64,000 nt of DNA from Methanobrevibacter arboriphilus (lineage in GTDB: Archaea; Methanobacteriota; Methanobacteria; Methanobacteriales; Methanobacteriaceae). Of the stretch, positions 18,150 to 28,016 are shown in pieces. Every line of letters begins with the position of its first letter. Positions within the stretch are counted from its first letter, which is position 1. The notes beneath the pieces were generated by a model. It worked only from the letters and a program-made list of their open reading frames with translations. It made no database searches and was not told where the DNA came from. The stretch is from positions 806,001-870,000 of the forward strand of contig NZ_AP019779.1 in NCBI RefSeq assembly GCF_019669925.1. The letters run 5' to 3'. The translations under genes and the position numbers were made by a program.

Positions 18150-18698
18150 TTAAAATTGATCTTGTTTACAAACACAAAAAACACATAATGAATTTGGGTT
18201 ATTAATCTGTTTTTTCTTAACAGGACAAAAAAATTCTCCATTTTCATTCCTTATTTTTAAATTTTCACCAGGAAAGATGGTTCCAACAGGATGAATTGGT
18301 TTTTCAATTAAAAAAGAAGAATATAATGTGACTAATATTGAAATTAAGTTAAACTTGTCTTCCCCTTTATATAAATTATCATAATTTAAAAATTTAGTAA
18401 TATTAGAAATAGCTTTATTAAATTTATTTTTATCAATTTTAGTATGATAAACATTATTATCTTTTTTTATTTCATTTATTCTAAGTAATTGAGAAAGTAT
18501 AGATTCAGTATAATGGTCTTTATACTTATCTTGAATATGTTTAAAGTCATCTCTAAGAAATGTACTCATACCCATAATTGTATTGATAGAAACATTCTTA
18601 GATCCCTCCTTTAGAATTTTAAAAAGATCCATAGCTTCAATTGGATCATTTTCTCCTAATTTTTTTAACTTATTTAATAATTGTTCTGTTTCATTCAT
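18150..18698 (-). CDS. DUF2115 (UPF0305) family protein
   Basis: A 182-residue soluble protein. The C-terminal block HPVGTIFPGENLKIRNENG followed by FFCPVKKKQ and LCVFCVCKQD, with four cysteines, matches the methanogen family DUF2115/UPF0305. The cysteines may bind a metal or iron-sulfur cluster. AAGGG lies before the ATG. Function is unknown. It is followed 20-50 bases upstream on the same strand by the MtnA gene, so they may be co-transcribed. Confidence 0.85.
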   Translation of the reverse strand: MNETEQLLNKLKKLGENDPIEAMDLFKILKEGSKNVSINTIMGMSTFLRDDFKHIQDKYKDHYTESILSQLLRINEIKKDNNVYHTKIDKNKFNKAISNITKFLNYDNLYKGEDKFNLISILVTLYSSFLIEKPIHPVGTIFPGENLKIRNENGEFFCPVKKKQINNPNSLCVFCVCKQDQF

Positions 18699-18747
18699 AT
18701 AATGCCCTTTATAAATGAGATAGTTTTTTTATCAAAAATGCAATTTA

Positions 18748-19710
18748 TTAATACTTTAATTTTTGAAAAAACTCTTTAAAATTGTCCAAATCAATTATTC
18801 CTTTTTCAGTAATTACACCAGTAATTAAATCTTTTGGAACAATGTCAAATGCAGGATTTCTAACCTCAGTTCCTTTTGGACAGATACGACATCCTCCATA
18901 ATGGGTTACCTCTTCAGGACCCCTTTCTTCTATTTCTGTATCGTAAATTGAAATTTCACGATCAAAGGTACTGAGAGGAGCTGCAACATAAAAAGGAACA
19001 TGGAAACGTTTAGCAGCTAGCGCCACCATTAAAGATCCAATTTTGTTAGCTATACCATCATGAGCTACTCTATCTGCACCAATAACAACCTTATTAATCT
19101 CATTTTGTTGCATCAAATAACCTGCAGCTACATCAGGAATTAATTTTACAGGAATACCTTCTTGTTGCATCTCCCAAACACTAAGACGAGCTCCCTGACC
19201 AAGAGGACGAGTTTCATCACAAATAACATTAATATCTTTGCCTTCATTAAAAGCAGACCTAACAACACCTAGAGCAGTACCATAATCAACACAAGCTAAA
19301 GCTCCAGCATTACAATGAGTCAAAATAGTGTCTCCATCAGATATAACTTCAGCACCATACCTACCAATAGCTAAATTAGTTTCAATATCCTCTTTATACA
19401 TTTCTAAAGCTTCATCAAGAATATTATCACTAGAAAGTACCCTATCAACAGCCCAAAAAAGATTGATAGCTGTTGGCCTCGCTGCTTTTATTTCTTTAGC
19501 TACTTTTTCCAAATTTTCACCTGCAATATCCCCAAGAACCATTCCAAAAGCAGCAGCTACACCAATAGCAGGAGCTCCCCGAACAACCATTGTTTTAATA
19601 GCTAATATAACATCTTTATAATTTTTACATTCAAAGTAAGTTAAATCATCAGGTAATTTAGTTTGATCTATGAGTATTAATTTGTTATCTTTCCATTCCA
19701 TGGTTTTCAT
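18748..19710 (-). CDS. mtnA: S-methyl-5-thioribose-1-phosphate isomerase
   Basis: A 320-residue aldose-ketose isomerase of the eIF2B-like fold, used in methionine salvage from methylthioadenosine. Motifs include VRGAPAIGVAAA, LTHCNAGALA (catalytic Cys), CDETRPLGQGARL, GADRVAHDGIANKIGS (catalytic Asp) and a C-terminal NPAFDIVP. I start at the ATG at 19710, after GGTAGGT; a TTG five codons upstream is in frame but lies in the ribosome binding site. Methanogens use related proteins for 5-deoxyribose-type salvage, so the exact substrate could vary. Confidence 0.93.
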   Translation of the reverse strand: MKTMEWKDNKLILIDQTKLPDDLTYFECKNYKDVILAIKTMVVRGAPAIGVAAAFGMVLGDIAGENLEKVAKEIKAARPTAINLFWAVDRVLSSDNILDEALEMYKEDIETNLAIGRYGAEVISDGDTILTHCNAGALACVDYGTALGVVRSAFNEGKDINVICDETRPLGQGARLSVWEMQQEGIPVKLIPDVAAGYLMQQNEINKVVIGADRVAHDGIANKIGSLMVALAAKRFHVPFYVAAPLSTFDREISIYDTEIEERGPEEVTHYGGCRICPKGTEVRNPAFDIVPKDLITGVITEKGIIDLDNFKEFFQKLKY

Positions 19711-19871
19711 AATGATACCTACCAAATAATAATCTAATTAACATTAATAAATATTATTATAGTTTACACTACTAATAAAATTTTCATTTATACAATTTTA
19801 TGAAATAAAAATAAAAAACAACCCAAATAAAAAACAATCCAAATAAAATAAAATCTAAAATAAAATAAAAT

Positions 19872-21113
19872 CTATAAAAGACCAGTTTTGATTAAAGCTT
19901 GATTAATATCATTAATTAAATCATTCGAATCTTCTAAACCAACACTAAAACGAAAAAATCCATTACTGAACTCTTCTGGATATAAGTATTGTCTTTCATC
20001 ATCTTCACCAATAAAAACAATTAAACTTTCATCATGACCAAGAGAAACAGCTGATGTAATTATATTTAAATTACTAACAAACTCATTATGTTTATCATGA
20101 CTTGTATCTAATCCAAAAGATAAAACACCCCCAAAACCAGAATCCATTTGTTTAACTGCAATATCATGATTTTTATGAGAATTTAATCCAGGATAAGCTA
20201 CAAAAGTGACAATAGATAAACTTTCCAAAAATTTAGCTAATTTGAAAGCATTTTTATTATGCTGTTCCATTCTCAAAGGAAGAGTTACAGCACCTCTCAT
20301 TATAAGCCATGCATTAAAAGGACTTATTGTTCCACCAAGATTAACTTGAGAGTCTCTTCTTATTATATCCAAATATTTAGCTTTTCCAGATATTGAACCT
20401 CCCATAGAATCTCCATGACCATTAATATATTTAGTAAGACTTTCAATTGAAAAATCTGCACCAAGTTCAATAGGTCTTTGATTATAAGGAGAAGCTAAAG
20501 TATTATCAACTGAAACAAGTATATCATTTTCATGAGCTATTTTAACAATTTCGGAAATATCAACAATAGATAATGTTGGATTTCCAGGAGTTTCAATATG
20601 AATTAATCTAGTATTATCCTTTATTGCAGATTTAACATTTGCAATATCGCTAGTATCTATAATAGTAGTTTCAACTTTAAATTTTTTATTAAATAGCTCA
20701 TTTAAAAGTCTATAGACTGCAATATATGTAACATTTGAAAATATCACATGATCACCAGTTTCTAAAAGAGAAAAAAACAAACCAGATAATGCTGCAACTC
20801 CACTTGAAAGTACAATACAATCCTCAGCATTTTCAAGAGAAGCAATCCTTTTTTCTAAGTACTTTTGATTTGAACCACCATTTATTGTGTAAATATTATC
20901 ATCAACACCACTCCAATTTAAAACACTTGGATCATAAGGCAATTTATAGCTATTAGCCATAGTTATAGGTCTTTTAATAGCATTTGTATCTTTATCAATA
21001 TCATTTCCAATATGAATAGCTCTTGTTTGGAAACTTAGCTTTTTATTATTTATTTCATCGGTTATTTCATTCTTTATTTCTTTTTTATTATTTTTCATTA
21101 TCATAAATAACAT
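19872..21113 (-). CDS. Cys/Met-metabolism PLP enzyme (cystathionine gamma-synthase/lyase family)
   Basis: A roughly 413-residue type I PLP enzyme. The N-terminal FQTRAIHIGN, SSGVAALSGL, the HIETPGNPTLSIVDI block, SVDNTLASPYNQRP and the PLP lysine in SLTKYINGHGD identify the trans-sulfuration family. Candidate activities are cystathionine gamma-synthase, O-acylhomoserine sulfhydrylase or methionine gamma-lyase; the sequence alone does not decide. Four candidate starts (TTG 21122, ATG 21113, 21104, 21098) lack a clear ribosome binding site, so the N-terminus is uncertain. Confidence 0.87.
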   Translation of the reverse strand: MLFMIMKNNKKEIKNEITDEINNKKLSFQTRAIHIGNDIDKDTNAIKRPITMANSYKLPYDPSVLNWSGVDDNIYTINGGSNQKYLEKRIASLENAEDCIVLSSGVAALSGLFFSLLETGDHVIFSNVTYIAVYRLLNELFNKKFKVETTIIDTSDIANVKSAIKDNTRLIHIETPGNPTLSIVDISEIVKIAHENDILVSVDNTLASPYNQRPIELGADFSIESLTKYINGHGDSMGGSISGKAKYLDIIRRDSQVNLGGTISPFNAWLIMRGAVTLPLRMEQHNKNAFKLAKFLESLSIVTFVAYPGLNSHKNHDIAVKQMDSGFGGVLSFGLDTSHDKHNEFVSNLNIITSAVSLGHDESLIVFIGEDDERQYLYPEEFSNGFFRFSVGLEDSNDLINDINQALIKTGLL

Positions 21114-21272
21114 CAAATTCAATTTATTTTTAAAATAATTATTAAATATAACAATAGTTATATTTTTTATTAAATATATCTTTCGTTGAATTTATAATAA
21201 TAAAAAAAAATAATAATAAAATTAGTAATAAAAAATTAATAATATTAATATAAAAAACAAATTAAAAAGGAT

Positions 21273-21331
21273 AGAGGCTTTATATGAATAAAAGATAGTT
21301 ATTCATTAAAACCTCTGAGTCATTAATAACA
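21273..21331 (+). other. Structured non-coding segment: hairpin plus repeated box
   Basis: AGAGG at 21273-21277 pairs with CCTCT at 21312-21316, and inside it ATGAATAA pairs with TTATTCAT around a 7-base loop, making a long imperfect hairpin. It is followed at once by the box GAGTCATTAATAACA (21317-21331), which recurs exactly at 21486-21500. Local G+C is well above the surrounding spacer. It may be an RNA element; strand is presumed from the downstream small frame. Confidence 0.4.
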
Positions 21332-21480
21332 CAATTTTTATATTATTTTTTATAATTAATATATTTTTCTATTTTTATTACAATAATAATATATATTAAT
21401 ATAGTAATACTTTTATACTTTAATAATATAATATTATATTGCAGTATCACTAACTTTAAAAAACATTGATTATATTTAGG

Positions 21481-21546
21481 GAGAAGAGTCATTAATAACA
21501 TAAAAATCAATGAACCTTCTCACTAAGCTTTGAGGAGGTGATACTC
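21481..21546 (+). promoter_or_regulatory. Leader hairpin and strong ribosome binding site of a small ORF
   Basis: GAGAAG (21481-21486) pairs with CTTCTC (21516-21521), and within it TCATT (21489-21493) pairs with AATGA (21509-21513) across an AG/AC internal loop. Ten bases later comes GAGGAGGTGAT, a near-perfect anti-16S match, 6 bases before an ATG. A TATA-like ACTTTTATACTTTAA lies near 21410. This looks like the 5' leader of a short message. Confidence 0.45.
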
Positions 21547-21696
21547 ATGGAATCAAGAAGAACCCTATTTATTTATAATTTAAAATTTGTTTTTAAATTT
21601 AAAAAATTTTTTATTTTTTATATTTTAAATAAATATTGTATAGTTAATCTTGAAATTATGATCTGTATCATAATACTTCTTAAATTAGTAATATAA
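21547..21696 (+). CDS. Possible 49-residue hydrophobic peptide
   Basis: A short frame with basic N-terminus (MESRRTLFIYNLKF) and hydrophobic C-terminal half (IMICIIILLKLVI), so probably membrane-inserted. The support is the very strong ribosome binding site GAGGAGGTGAT at ideal spacing and the structured leader in front. The codons are almost pure A+T, as chance frames here would also be, so translation is likely but the gene's reality and role are not established. Small hydrophobic peptides behind structured leaders include leader peptides and type I toxins. Confidence 0.4.
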   Translation: MESRRTLFIYNLKFVFKFKKFFIFYILNKYCIVNLEIMICIIILLKLVI

Positions 21697-21734
21697 TATA
21701 TTAAATTAATGATATTAATCTAAGAAGATAAAGT

Positions 21735-21749
21735 TGGTGTTCTGCACCA
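21735..21749. other. Small hairpin
   Basis: TGGTG at 21735-21739 pairs with CACCA at 21745-21749 across a TTCTG loop, 38 bases after the small frame and 100 bases before the converging nifB stop. Its flanks are not T-rich enough to call a terminator. Confidence 0.3.
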
Positions 21750-21853
21750 TTTATAGAAAATAAAATATAGAAAAATAATAAATGAAAAAATAAATAACTA
21801 AAAAATAAAGTAATAAAAATAAGAAATGAAAAATAAATAAAAAATTTAATATA

Positions 21854-22720
21854 TTAATAATGACTTGCAGGAGTCATTCCTAAATGTTTATCCTCACTTT
21901 TTTTACCAGGAATTCCATAAGCATCAGCTCTACATTGAGTACAAGCTCTAAAAACTGGTAAAATTTCTTCAACTTCATCCCTAACTTTTTCAATCTCAGC
22001 ACAAGTAGGACGAGGATAATCTTTCATTTTATTTAAAGGAATAAGCGGAAGGACATTCATAAGAGAAGCACCTCGTTTTTTAACTTCTTTAGCTATTTCA
22101 ACGATGTGTTCATCATTTAATCCTGGAATTAAAACACTATTCACCTTAATAATCACTCCAAGATTACTTAATTTTTCAATTCCTTCAAGCTGGTTTTTAA
22201 TCAGAATTTCAACAGCTTCTTTTCCTTTGTAGATTTTACCATTGTAGTTAATAAAAGTATAAATATCCTTAGCAATTTCAGGATCAACAGCATTAACAGT
22301 AACAGTAACTGTATTAACTCCTAGTTCAGCTATTCTTTCGGCGTAATCAGGAAGTAAAAGGCCATTGGTACTCATACACTTAATTAAATCAGGATTAGTT
22401 TTACCTAATTTTTCAAAAAATTCAAATGTAGCTTCATTAGCTAATGAATCTCCAGGTCCAGCTACACCAACCACAGCTATTGGTCCTTCTTTAGTCACAT
22501 TTTCAACATGTTCTATTGCATCATCTGTATCCATAACACAAGAAGCAACACCAGGTCTAATTTCATCTTGGTTGATGTCTCTTGTACAAAAATTACAATA
22601 AATATTACATTTAGGAGCGATAGGGACATGAGCCCTACCTACTTTATCATGCATTTTCTCATTAAAACAAGGATGAGCCTTAGTTACATGAGCAAAACGA
22701 CTACCTTTAAGTTCTTCCAT
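21854..22720 (-). CDS. nifB: NifB-like radical SAM protein
   Basis: A 288-residue radical SAM enzyme. The SAM cluster motif is CNIYCNFC (C38, C42, C45) within KCNIYCNFCTRDIN; HPCFNEKMHDKVGRAHVPIAP precedes it and ACTQCRADAYGIPG near the end carries the second cysteine pair. This matches the short archaeal NifB without a NifX domain, which fuses iron-sulfur clusters and inserts carbon to give the 8Fe precursor of nitrogenase cofactor. No nitrogenase structural gene is in the window. The next genes upstream on the same strand are mmp17 and the other methanogenesis marker genes. The MCR activation complex has been reported to contain nitrogenase-type iron-sulfur-carbide clusters, which gives NifB a reason to be here. 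AAGGTGA precedes the ATG. Confidence 0.93.
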   Translation of the reverse strand: MEELKGSRFAHVTKAHPCFNEKMHDKVGRAHVPIAPKCNIYCNFCTRDINQDEIRPGVASCVMDTDDAIEHVENVTKEGPIAVVGVAGPGDSLANEATFEFFEKLGKTNPDLIKCMSTNGLLLPDYAERIAELGVNTVTVTVNAVDPEIAKDIYTFINYNGKIYKGKEAVEILIKNQLEGIEKLSNLGVIIKVNSVLIPGLNDEHIVEIAKEVKKRGASLMNVLPLIPLNKMKDYPRPTCAEIEKVRDEVEEILPVFRACTQCRADAYGIPGKKSEDKHLGMTPASHY

Positions 22721-23177
22721 AATGTCACCTTATAACAGATTAATAATGATAAAATTCTATATATTAAATCTTATATCTAATTTTATTATATAATTCTTAA
22801 ATTAATTTCTTAATTTACTTAATTACTTAATTTAATTTTATTATATAATTTTATCATTTTATTATGTTTAATTCTATATTCAATAATTCTCTTAATTAAA
22901 TAACTCTAAAAAATATCTTTTAATACTCTAACAAATCTCTCTTAATTAAATAATTCTAATAAATTTAATAGTTTTATAATAATTAAATTATAATAAAAAT
23001 ATATTATATAAATAATATTTATTTAAAACTATTAATATATATGTTGTAACTGCCTATTAAATTTTGTTATAATTAAGACGAACAAAATAAATATTATAAC
23101 TAGTTTTCAATGAAAATTTTATAAAATAATTTATTATAAATATAATGTATTATACAATGATTTATTATAACTGATAT
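22721..23177. other. A+T spacer
   Basis: Spacer between nifB and mmp17, both on the minus strand, so nifB probably has its own promoter here. Mostly TTAATTATT-type sequence; I see no gene or clear structure. Confidence 0.5.
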
Positions 23178-23735
23178 TTAGGAAGATGTTAACTCTTCAA
23201 CATATTTTAAGCCCTTATCCAACCATTCATCTTTAATTAACTCATCAGTACAAACAATAGCAATAACATCATCTTTTGAAATATCCCTAATTATTCTAAA
23301 TCCTTCTGGAATTATTCTGAATATTGCATCATAAACTCTCTTTTTTAAATTTTCATAAGGGTCATCAATAACAAGATTATTCAAATTATCTTCTTTGCCT
23401 TCAAGAATAAAACTAAAACGGTCTGGTTGATGAACATTTTCCCTTCCTTTTTCAAGCCATAATTTTTTTAAAATATTTGGAAGGTAATTTTCATCTTTTA
23501 CTCTAATTATAGTCTTATTTGACTCTTTATCATATTCAATAGAAGTCACATCACCTAACATAGTAAAATTAGAGGTTTTATCCATTTTAATAGCTAAAAT
23601 AAATACAACCTCCTTAGGATCAACAAAAACTCTCATATCTTTAACAGAAGGAGAAAGTTGAAGGTCTTGAAAGATTTGTTTTATTATCATCTCATAGACC
23701 TTTGCACCCTCTACATCTGTAGACTCAACAAGCAT
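23178..23735 (-). CDS. mmp17: Methanogenesis marker protein 17
   Basis: A 185-residue protein recognised as the DUF2102/mmp17 family by VESTDVEGAKVYEMIIKQIF, the VFVDPKEVVFILA segment and the closing PEGFRIIRDISKDDVIA with TDELIKDEWLDKGLKYVEE. Mmp17 has been found in the complex that reductively activates methyl-coenzyme M reductase together with McrC, mmp3 and mmp7. I start at the ATG at 23735; an in-frame GTG at 23744 is part of the ribosome binding site TTTAGGTGA. It follows mmp15 by about 175 bases that hold an 11-base tandem array. Confidence 0.88.
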   Translation of the reverse strand: MLVESTDVEGAKVYEMIIKQIFQDLQLSPSVKDMRVFVDPKEVVFILAIKMDKTSNFTMLGDVTSIEYDKESNKTIIRVKDENYLPNILKKLWLEKGRENVHQPDRFSFILEGKEDNLNNLVIDDPYENLKKRVYDAIFRIIPEGFRIIRDISKDDVIAIVCTDELIKDEWLDKGLKYVEELTSS

Positions 23736-23800
23736 AAAATTCACCTAAAGAATTCATATAAATATTATAGAAATATCATCCATATCATACAAATATCATC

Positions 23801-23877
23801 TAAATATTATGTAAATATTATGTAAATATTATGTAAATATTATGTAAATATTATGTAAATATTATGTAAATATTATC
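23801..23877. repeat. Seven-copy 11-base tandem array
   Basis: TAAATATTATG is repeated seven times at 23801-23877, with the last copy ending in C. Decayed units with the same period extend on both sides (about 23770-23910). It fills most of the gap between mmp15 and mmp17. The unit is close to one DNA helical turn, so AT steps recur on one face of the helix. Confidence 0.85.
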
Positions 23878-23910
23878 TAGATATCATTTAAATATTATTT
23901 AAATATTATT

Positions 23911-25152
23911 CTATTTATTCTCTTGACGTTTACCCATTCCAGAAACTAAAAGTGCAGAACCGACAGCACCAATATGTTGAGAATACTCAGGAACTATAAC
24001 ATCAATACCACCAAGAGTTTCACTAACAGCTTTAACAAGTCCAGAGATAAGAGACGTTCCCCCAACTTGAATCAAAGGTTCCCTAATATCAATTTCCTGT
24101 AATTGTTGTTCATACACCTGTTCAGAAACAGAACGGCATGCAGCTGCAGCAACATCAGCTTTAGAACCTCCAGCAGCAAGAGTAGTAACTAAATCTTGAA
24201 TACCAAATACAATACAATAACTATTTAACATAGCTTTTCTATAATCGCCTTTCATAGCTAAGGGACCAAGTTCAGTAATATCAACATCTAAACGACGGGC
24301 AGTCATCTCTAAAAACCTTCCAGAAGCACCTGCACAAATACCACCCATAGTAAAATTATCTGGAATTCCATCATTAACAGTAATAACTTTATTATCCATT
24401 CCACCAATATCTAATACTGTTGCATCCCCTTTTTGATGATCTGCAAGATAAACTGCTCCTTTGGCATTTACAGACAATTCTTCCTGGACCAGCTCAGCTT
24501 TCATATTTTTTCCAATTGTGAGACGACCATAACCAGTAGTTCCAATACCTTCAACATCATCAAGAGTATAACCAGTACCTTCAAAAGCTTCATCAGCAGC
24601 ACTATACACAGATTCCATAATATCTTTAGTAGGAGTCCAACCAGTTCCAATAACTTTATTATTCTCCATTAAAACAACTTTTGTAGTAGTAGAACCAGAA
24701 TCAACACCCAAAGTTAATCCTTCTTGTTTTTCACGAGCTAAAATACTTCTTCTTGCAACAGATGTTGTTAATGCTTCCATACGGATAAATAATTCATCTG
24801 CTTTTGTTCTTTCAGTAAATGAGTATGTTACAACAGGAATCCTAGTATTTGCCTGAATAAATCTCCTTACTTCATTTCTGACTAATGCCCCTTCTGCACA
24901 TCTAAAACAAGTAGCTATAAAAACAGCATCAGCTTTACTTTTCCCCTCAACGATTGACATAGCTCTTGCAATCATGAGTTTTAAACTAGAACTTTCAGCA
25001 GAAAAACCAAACTTTTTATATGCTTCATCAATATAATCAAGATCAATTTCAGGAATAACAATCTCTGAGCCAAATGTAGTAGCTGCCTTTTCTATCTCTT
25101 TTTGAATACCACTATATTCTGTACCACAAGAAATTAAAGCTATTTTAACCAT
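23911..25152 (-). CDS. mmp15: Methanogenesis marker protein 15, BadF/HgdC-type ATPase
   Basis: A 413-residue ASKHA-fold ATPase. The N-terminal domain has CFRC at residues 82-85. The nucleotide site [10 protein letters not shown] is at 149-158, and [13 protein letters not shown] near 271-283 is the iron-sulfur-bridging signature of activators of 2-hydroxyacyl-CoA dehydratases. These proteins donate low-potential electrons in an ATP-dependent manner. The family (mmp15) is restricted to methanogens and their relatives and sits with other MCR maturation genes. Its ATG overlaps the mmp5 stop by one base (TAATG), implying coupled translation. Confidence 0.92.
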   Translation of the reverse strand: MVKIALISCGTEYSGIQKEIEKAATTFGSEIVIPEIDLDYIDEAYKKFGFSAESSSLKLMIARAMSIVEGKSKADAVFIATCFRCAEGALVRNEVRRFIQANTRIPVVTYSFTERTKADELFIRMEALTTSVARRSILAREKQEGLTLGVDSGSTTTKVVLMENNKVIGTGWTPTKDIMESVYSAADEAFEGTGYTLDDVEGIGTTGYGRLTIGKNMKAELVQEELSVNAKGAVYLADHQKGDATVLDIGGMDNKVITVNDGIPDNFTMGGICAGASGRFLEMTARRLDVDITELGPLAMKGDYRKAMLNSYCIVFGIQDLVTTLAAGGSKADVAAAACRSVSEQVYEQQLQEIDIREPLIQVGGTSLISGLVKAVSETLGGIDVIVPEYSQHIGAVGSALLVSGMGKRQENK

Positions 25153-25697
25153 TATTCATCCTCCTTTAGCTCTTTATTTGATGAAATATCCGATATATCT
25201 GAATCTTCTAATGTTTCTGAGTTTTCTGAAGTTTTTGAAGATTCTGAAGATTCTAAAGATTTTGGAAGAGAATCTAGAAATGTATTTATTTTATTAACCA
25301 TATCAGTAGTTTCATCCTTATTTTTAGGGTATTTTAACTCAAGAGTTGGAACTCCTCTTTTTCTAAGGTTGAATATAGATAATTCATTTGTTCTTGCACA
25401 GCCAATACACCCAAATCCAAATGGAGCATCTTCAACAATGATAGCTGCTTCAGCTTCCTCAATTAAAGGTCCAATAAGAGACATTCTTCCACGCACACCA
25501 GATGGAACCTCAATAGCTGCATATTTTAATCCCTTAATCGGATCCTCTTCAGTAAGATTCATAGGAGGAGAATCAATATCAGGATCTTTAACTTTTTTTC
25601 TAACAGCTTTTTGGAGAGCTAGAACTTCATGTCCTTTTCTCTCAATTAAATCTGCTAAAATTAATGAATTTGGTGGGAATATAGCTACCTTTACCAT
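25152..25697 (-). CDS. mmp5: Methanogenesis marker protein 5
   Basis: A 181-residue protein of the mmp5 family, shown by [26 protein letters not shown], the [24 protein letters not shown] region and FGCIGCART with C97 and C100. The last 35 residues are a Ser/Glu/Asp tail ([11 protein letters not shown]) not typical of the conserved core. Its stop overlaps the start of mmp15. The cysteines suggest cluster binding in the MCR activation machinery; direct function is not settled. Confidence 0.88.
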   Translation of the reverse strand: MVKVAIFPPNSLILADLIERKGHEVLALQKAVRKKVKDPDIDSPPMNLTEEDPIKGLKYAAIEVPSGVRGRMSLIGPLIEEAEAAIIVEDAPFGFGCIGCARTNELSIFNLRKRGVPTLELKYPKNKDETTDMVNKINTFLDSLPKSLESSESSKTSENSETLEDSDISDISSNKELKEDE

Positions 25698-25911
25698 TTT
25701 ATCACATTTTAATATATTAATAATTATTTTTATAAAGTTTTTTATTTCTATAATAAATTATTTCTAAAATTTGTTATTTTTATAAAGTATATTTGTATAA
25801 AATTTATTTAATTATAATTAGCTTTTAGTTAGTTATATCTTTTATCTACTTATCTTTTTATCTAATTATATCTTTTATCTAATTACAATTATCTAATTTA
25901 GGTTTTAGTTA

Positions 25912-26439
25912 TTATTTTTTATTTTCAGAGCGTTTTTTATCTTTAATATCATCTTTATCGAGTTTTTCTTCCTCTAAACATTCTTTCATAATTTTTTCAA
26001 ATTCTTCTAAAGGAACACAAGTTTCTTCTTCAAGAGAAACTTCTTTTGGATTTTTTAAAGCATCCGAAACAAAGCCTAAAAGTTTAAACTCTTTTTCCAT
26101 CTGATGAAATCCTTCTCTAGGACCTTTTCTATGGCCTCGACATCTTCTTGGATCTCCAGGAGGAAATCCCCTATCTTTTGTAAAAATATTGTAGGGATCC
26201 ATTTTTCGAACCTCTTTAATAGCAGTTATAACATCTTTTTCTTTTCCACTAACCATAGCACCATAGCAAGTTTGTTTAATAGTAAGAGGTAAACCTAATA
26301 GATGCATCTGATTTACAATCTCACTTTCACTAACATTAGCTTTAGGACCTAAAATAATCATTCTTGTAACAACTTCAGGATCTTTATCTTCCCTGCCAAG
26401 ATCTGGGTTAATACATACATTTTCAACCATAATATCCAT
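25912..26439 (-). CDS. mmp6: Methanogenesis marker protein 6
   Basis: A 175-residue protein of the mmp6 family: [37 protein letters not shown] and [20 protein letters not shown] are characteristic, and the C-terminus is a charged Lys/Asp/Glu tail. The start could be the ATG at 26439 or the one three codons in; CGGAATGGAT lies in front. It follows mmp3 by 6 bases and is therefore in the same operon, followed by a 214-base gap to mmp5. The role is assigned through the MCR maturation/activation gene set. Confidence 0.88.
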   Translation of the reverse strand: MDIMVENVCINPDLGREDKDPEVVTRMIILGPKANVSESEIVNQMHLLGLPLTIKQTCYGAMVSGKEKDVITAIKEVRKMDPYNIFTKDRGFPPGDPRRCRGHRKGPREGFHQMEKEFKLLGFVSDALKNPKEVSLEEETCVPLEEFEKIMKECLEEEKLDKDDIKDKKRSENKK

Positions 26440-26445
26440 TCCGAT

Positions 26446-27993
26446 TTAATTAATTCTCTTAATATAAAGATATTCTCCTTCTTTCAAATTTTCAAGAGGT
26501 TTTAAATCAGTTGTTATCTTTCCAACAATATTTGTTGCATTAAATGGTTCTGCAGTTGGACCAAACTCATCATTACTCTCAAATCTAACTCCTATTAAAC
26601 CAACATTCTTTTTAGACATATTAGTAATACCAATTCTTCCTGCTTCAATACAAGCACTCGGAACATTTTCAGGAACTAAGCCTTTTGCTTCTTTAGCATC
26701 ACCTTCAAATATTGATATTTTCATACCAGGAAATGCAAAATGCACTTTTAAAATACCAATTGGTTTTTCAACTAGTCCTGTAATCTTTTTAAAGTACCAT
26801 GATGATCTTGGAGCTTCGTCTTCACCATCATAGATTTCTATTAAAGCTAAATCATCTTTATTAATACCTTTTGTTTTAACCTTACCTTCTTTTATTATTT
26901 CAATAGAAAATTTTGGTTCTTGTTCCACTATCAATGCATCATCATCTAAAACACCAACTCTTTCATGAGTTACACCAATAGATTTTAAATAATCCTCTGC
27001 TTCCTTTTGAGTCATAGATAACGTCATTATTCTTTCAGGATTAGATCTAATCGTGATTTTATCTTTGTAATTAGCTATATCTAATAATTCCATCCCTTTT
27101 TCTACCGAAGCAACATTAGTATGATGAGGAGATTTAACTCTATCCTCCCTATAAACAAAAACTTTACCAATACCCTTACCAGCATTTCTTATAGTAACAG
27201 TACCCCTCTTTCTCATAGTTATATCTTCAGAAGGTTTTCCTAAACCTTGAAGAGAATAAAAACCAACAAAAGAATTTGATTCATAATCAACAGATATATT
27301 ACCTGATTCAATCAAAGAAAATAAATGTTCACAAGATTCAGGAGAATTATCATTAGGTTTAAGAGAAACATAAGTAAATAATTGGTTGCCTTCCTCCAAA
27401 ATAGTGTTTAAATCAGAAATAGATGCACTATCAGTAATACTACTTCTTTCAATAAGAGGTTCAATAGAAATAACATTATCATTAGAGTCTAAAAGCCTTA
27501 AAGTTCTTTTACCACCAACAATTCTAGCGAACACTCCTTTATTATAGTTTGGAACACCATAAACAGCAGAATGATCTTCTTTAGCTAAAATTATATGTGT
27601 TGATTCATTACTAAATCCTGATAAACTTAATATAACATCCCCTTCTTTATATTTATTTTCATCCATACTTGGTTCTAAGTCTGTTATAATAGGCCCAACA
27701 GCTACTTCATTTGAGGAAGTCCATCTAATAGAAGAATCTTCAAAATCCTTATATTGTTTTTTCCAAACCTCAACAAGTTTTTCTGCTTCTTTACTATCGT
27801 CCATCTCAATTATTATGCTTCCTTTTGGAGTTTTAAGTTTATATTTATTAATGTTTTTTTCAAATTCTTTTTTACCTTTGATAAGGCAAATTATACTTCC
27901 ATCATCGTAAGGAACATTTGAAAAATCTATTGCTTCTCTTATAGTAGACCCATTAGGAAGATCTAGATCCTCTCCATTAATTTTTACTAGCAT
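26446..27993 (-). CDS. mmp3: Methanogenesis marker protein 3 (UPF0288)
   Basis: A 515-residue protein of the mmp3/UPF0288 family. It begins with a ubiquitin-like domain (MLVKINGEDLDLPNGSTIREAI). It continues with the conserved GKRTLRLLDSND and SPHHTNVASVEKGMELLDIA, the latter like a cyclophilin-type domain, and ends with IGVRFESNDEFGPTAEPFNATNIVGK. Mmp3 co-purified with the MCR activation component A3a. I start at the ATG at 27993; an in-frame GTG at 28008 has no ribosome binding site. The gap to mmp2 upstream is about 23 bases. Confidence 0.92.
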   Translation of the reverse strand: MLVKINGEDLDLPNGSTIREAIDFSNVPYDDGSIICLIKGKKEFEKNINKYKLKTPKGSIIIEMDDSKEAEKLVEVWKKQYKDFEDSSIRWTSSNEVAVGPIITDLEPSMDENKYKEGDVILSLSGFSNESTHIILAKEDHSAVYGVPNYNKGVFARIVGGKRTLRLLDSNDNVISIEPLIERSSITDSASISDLNTILEEGNQLFTYVSLKPNDNSPESCEHLFSLIESGNISVDYESNSFVGFYSLQGLGKPSEDITMRKRGTVTIRNAGKGIGKVFVYREDRVKSPHHTNVASVEKGMELLDIANYKDKITIRSNPERIMTLSMTQKEAEDYLKSIGVTHERVGVLDDDALIVEQEPKFSIEIIKEGKVKTKGINKDDLALIEIYDGEDEAPRSSWYFKKITGLVEKPIGILKVHFAFPGMKISIFEGDAKEAKGLVPENVPSACIEAGRIGITNMSKKNVGLIGVRFESNDEFGPTAEPFNATNIVGKITTDLKPLENLKEGEYLYIKRIN

Positions 27994-28016
27994 AAAACCA
28001 CTCGACACATATAAAA

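Noticed and set aside
22365-22735. Plus-strand frames opposite nifB
   Set aside because: Shadows of a well-conserved gene on the other strand, with no ribosome binding sites.
23801-23877. CRISPR array
   Set aside because: The unit is only 11 bases and directly adjacent without spacers; no cas genes in the window.
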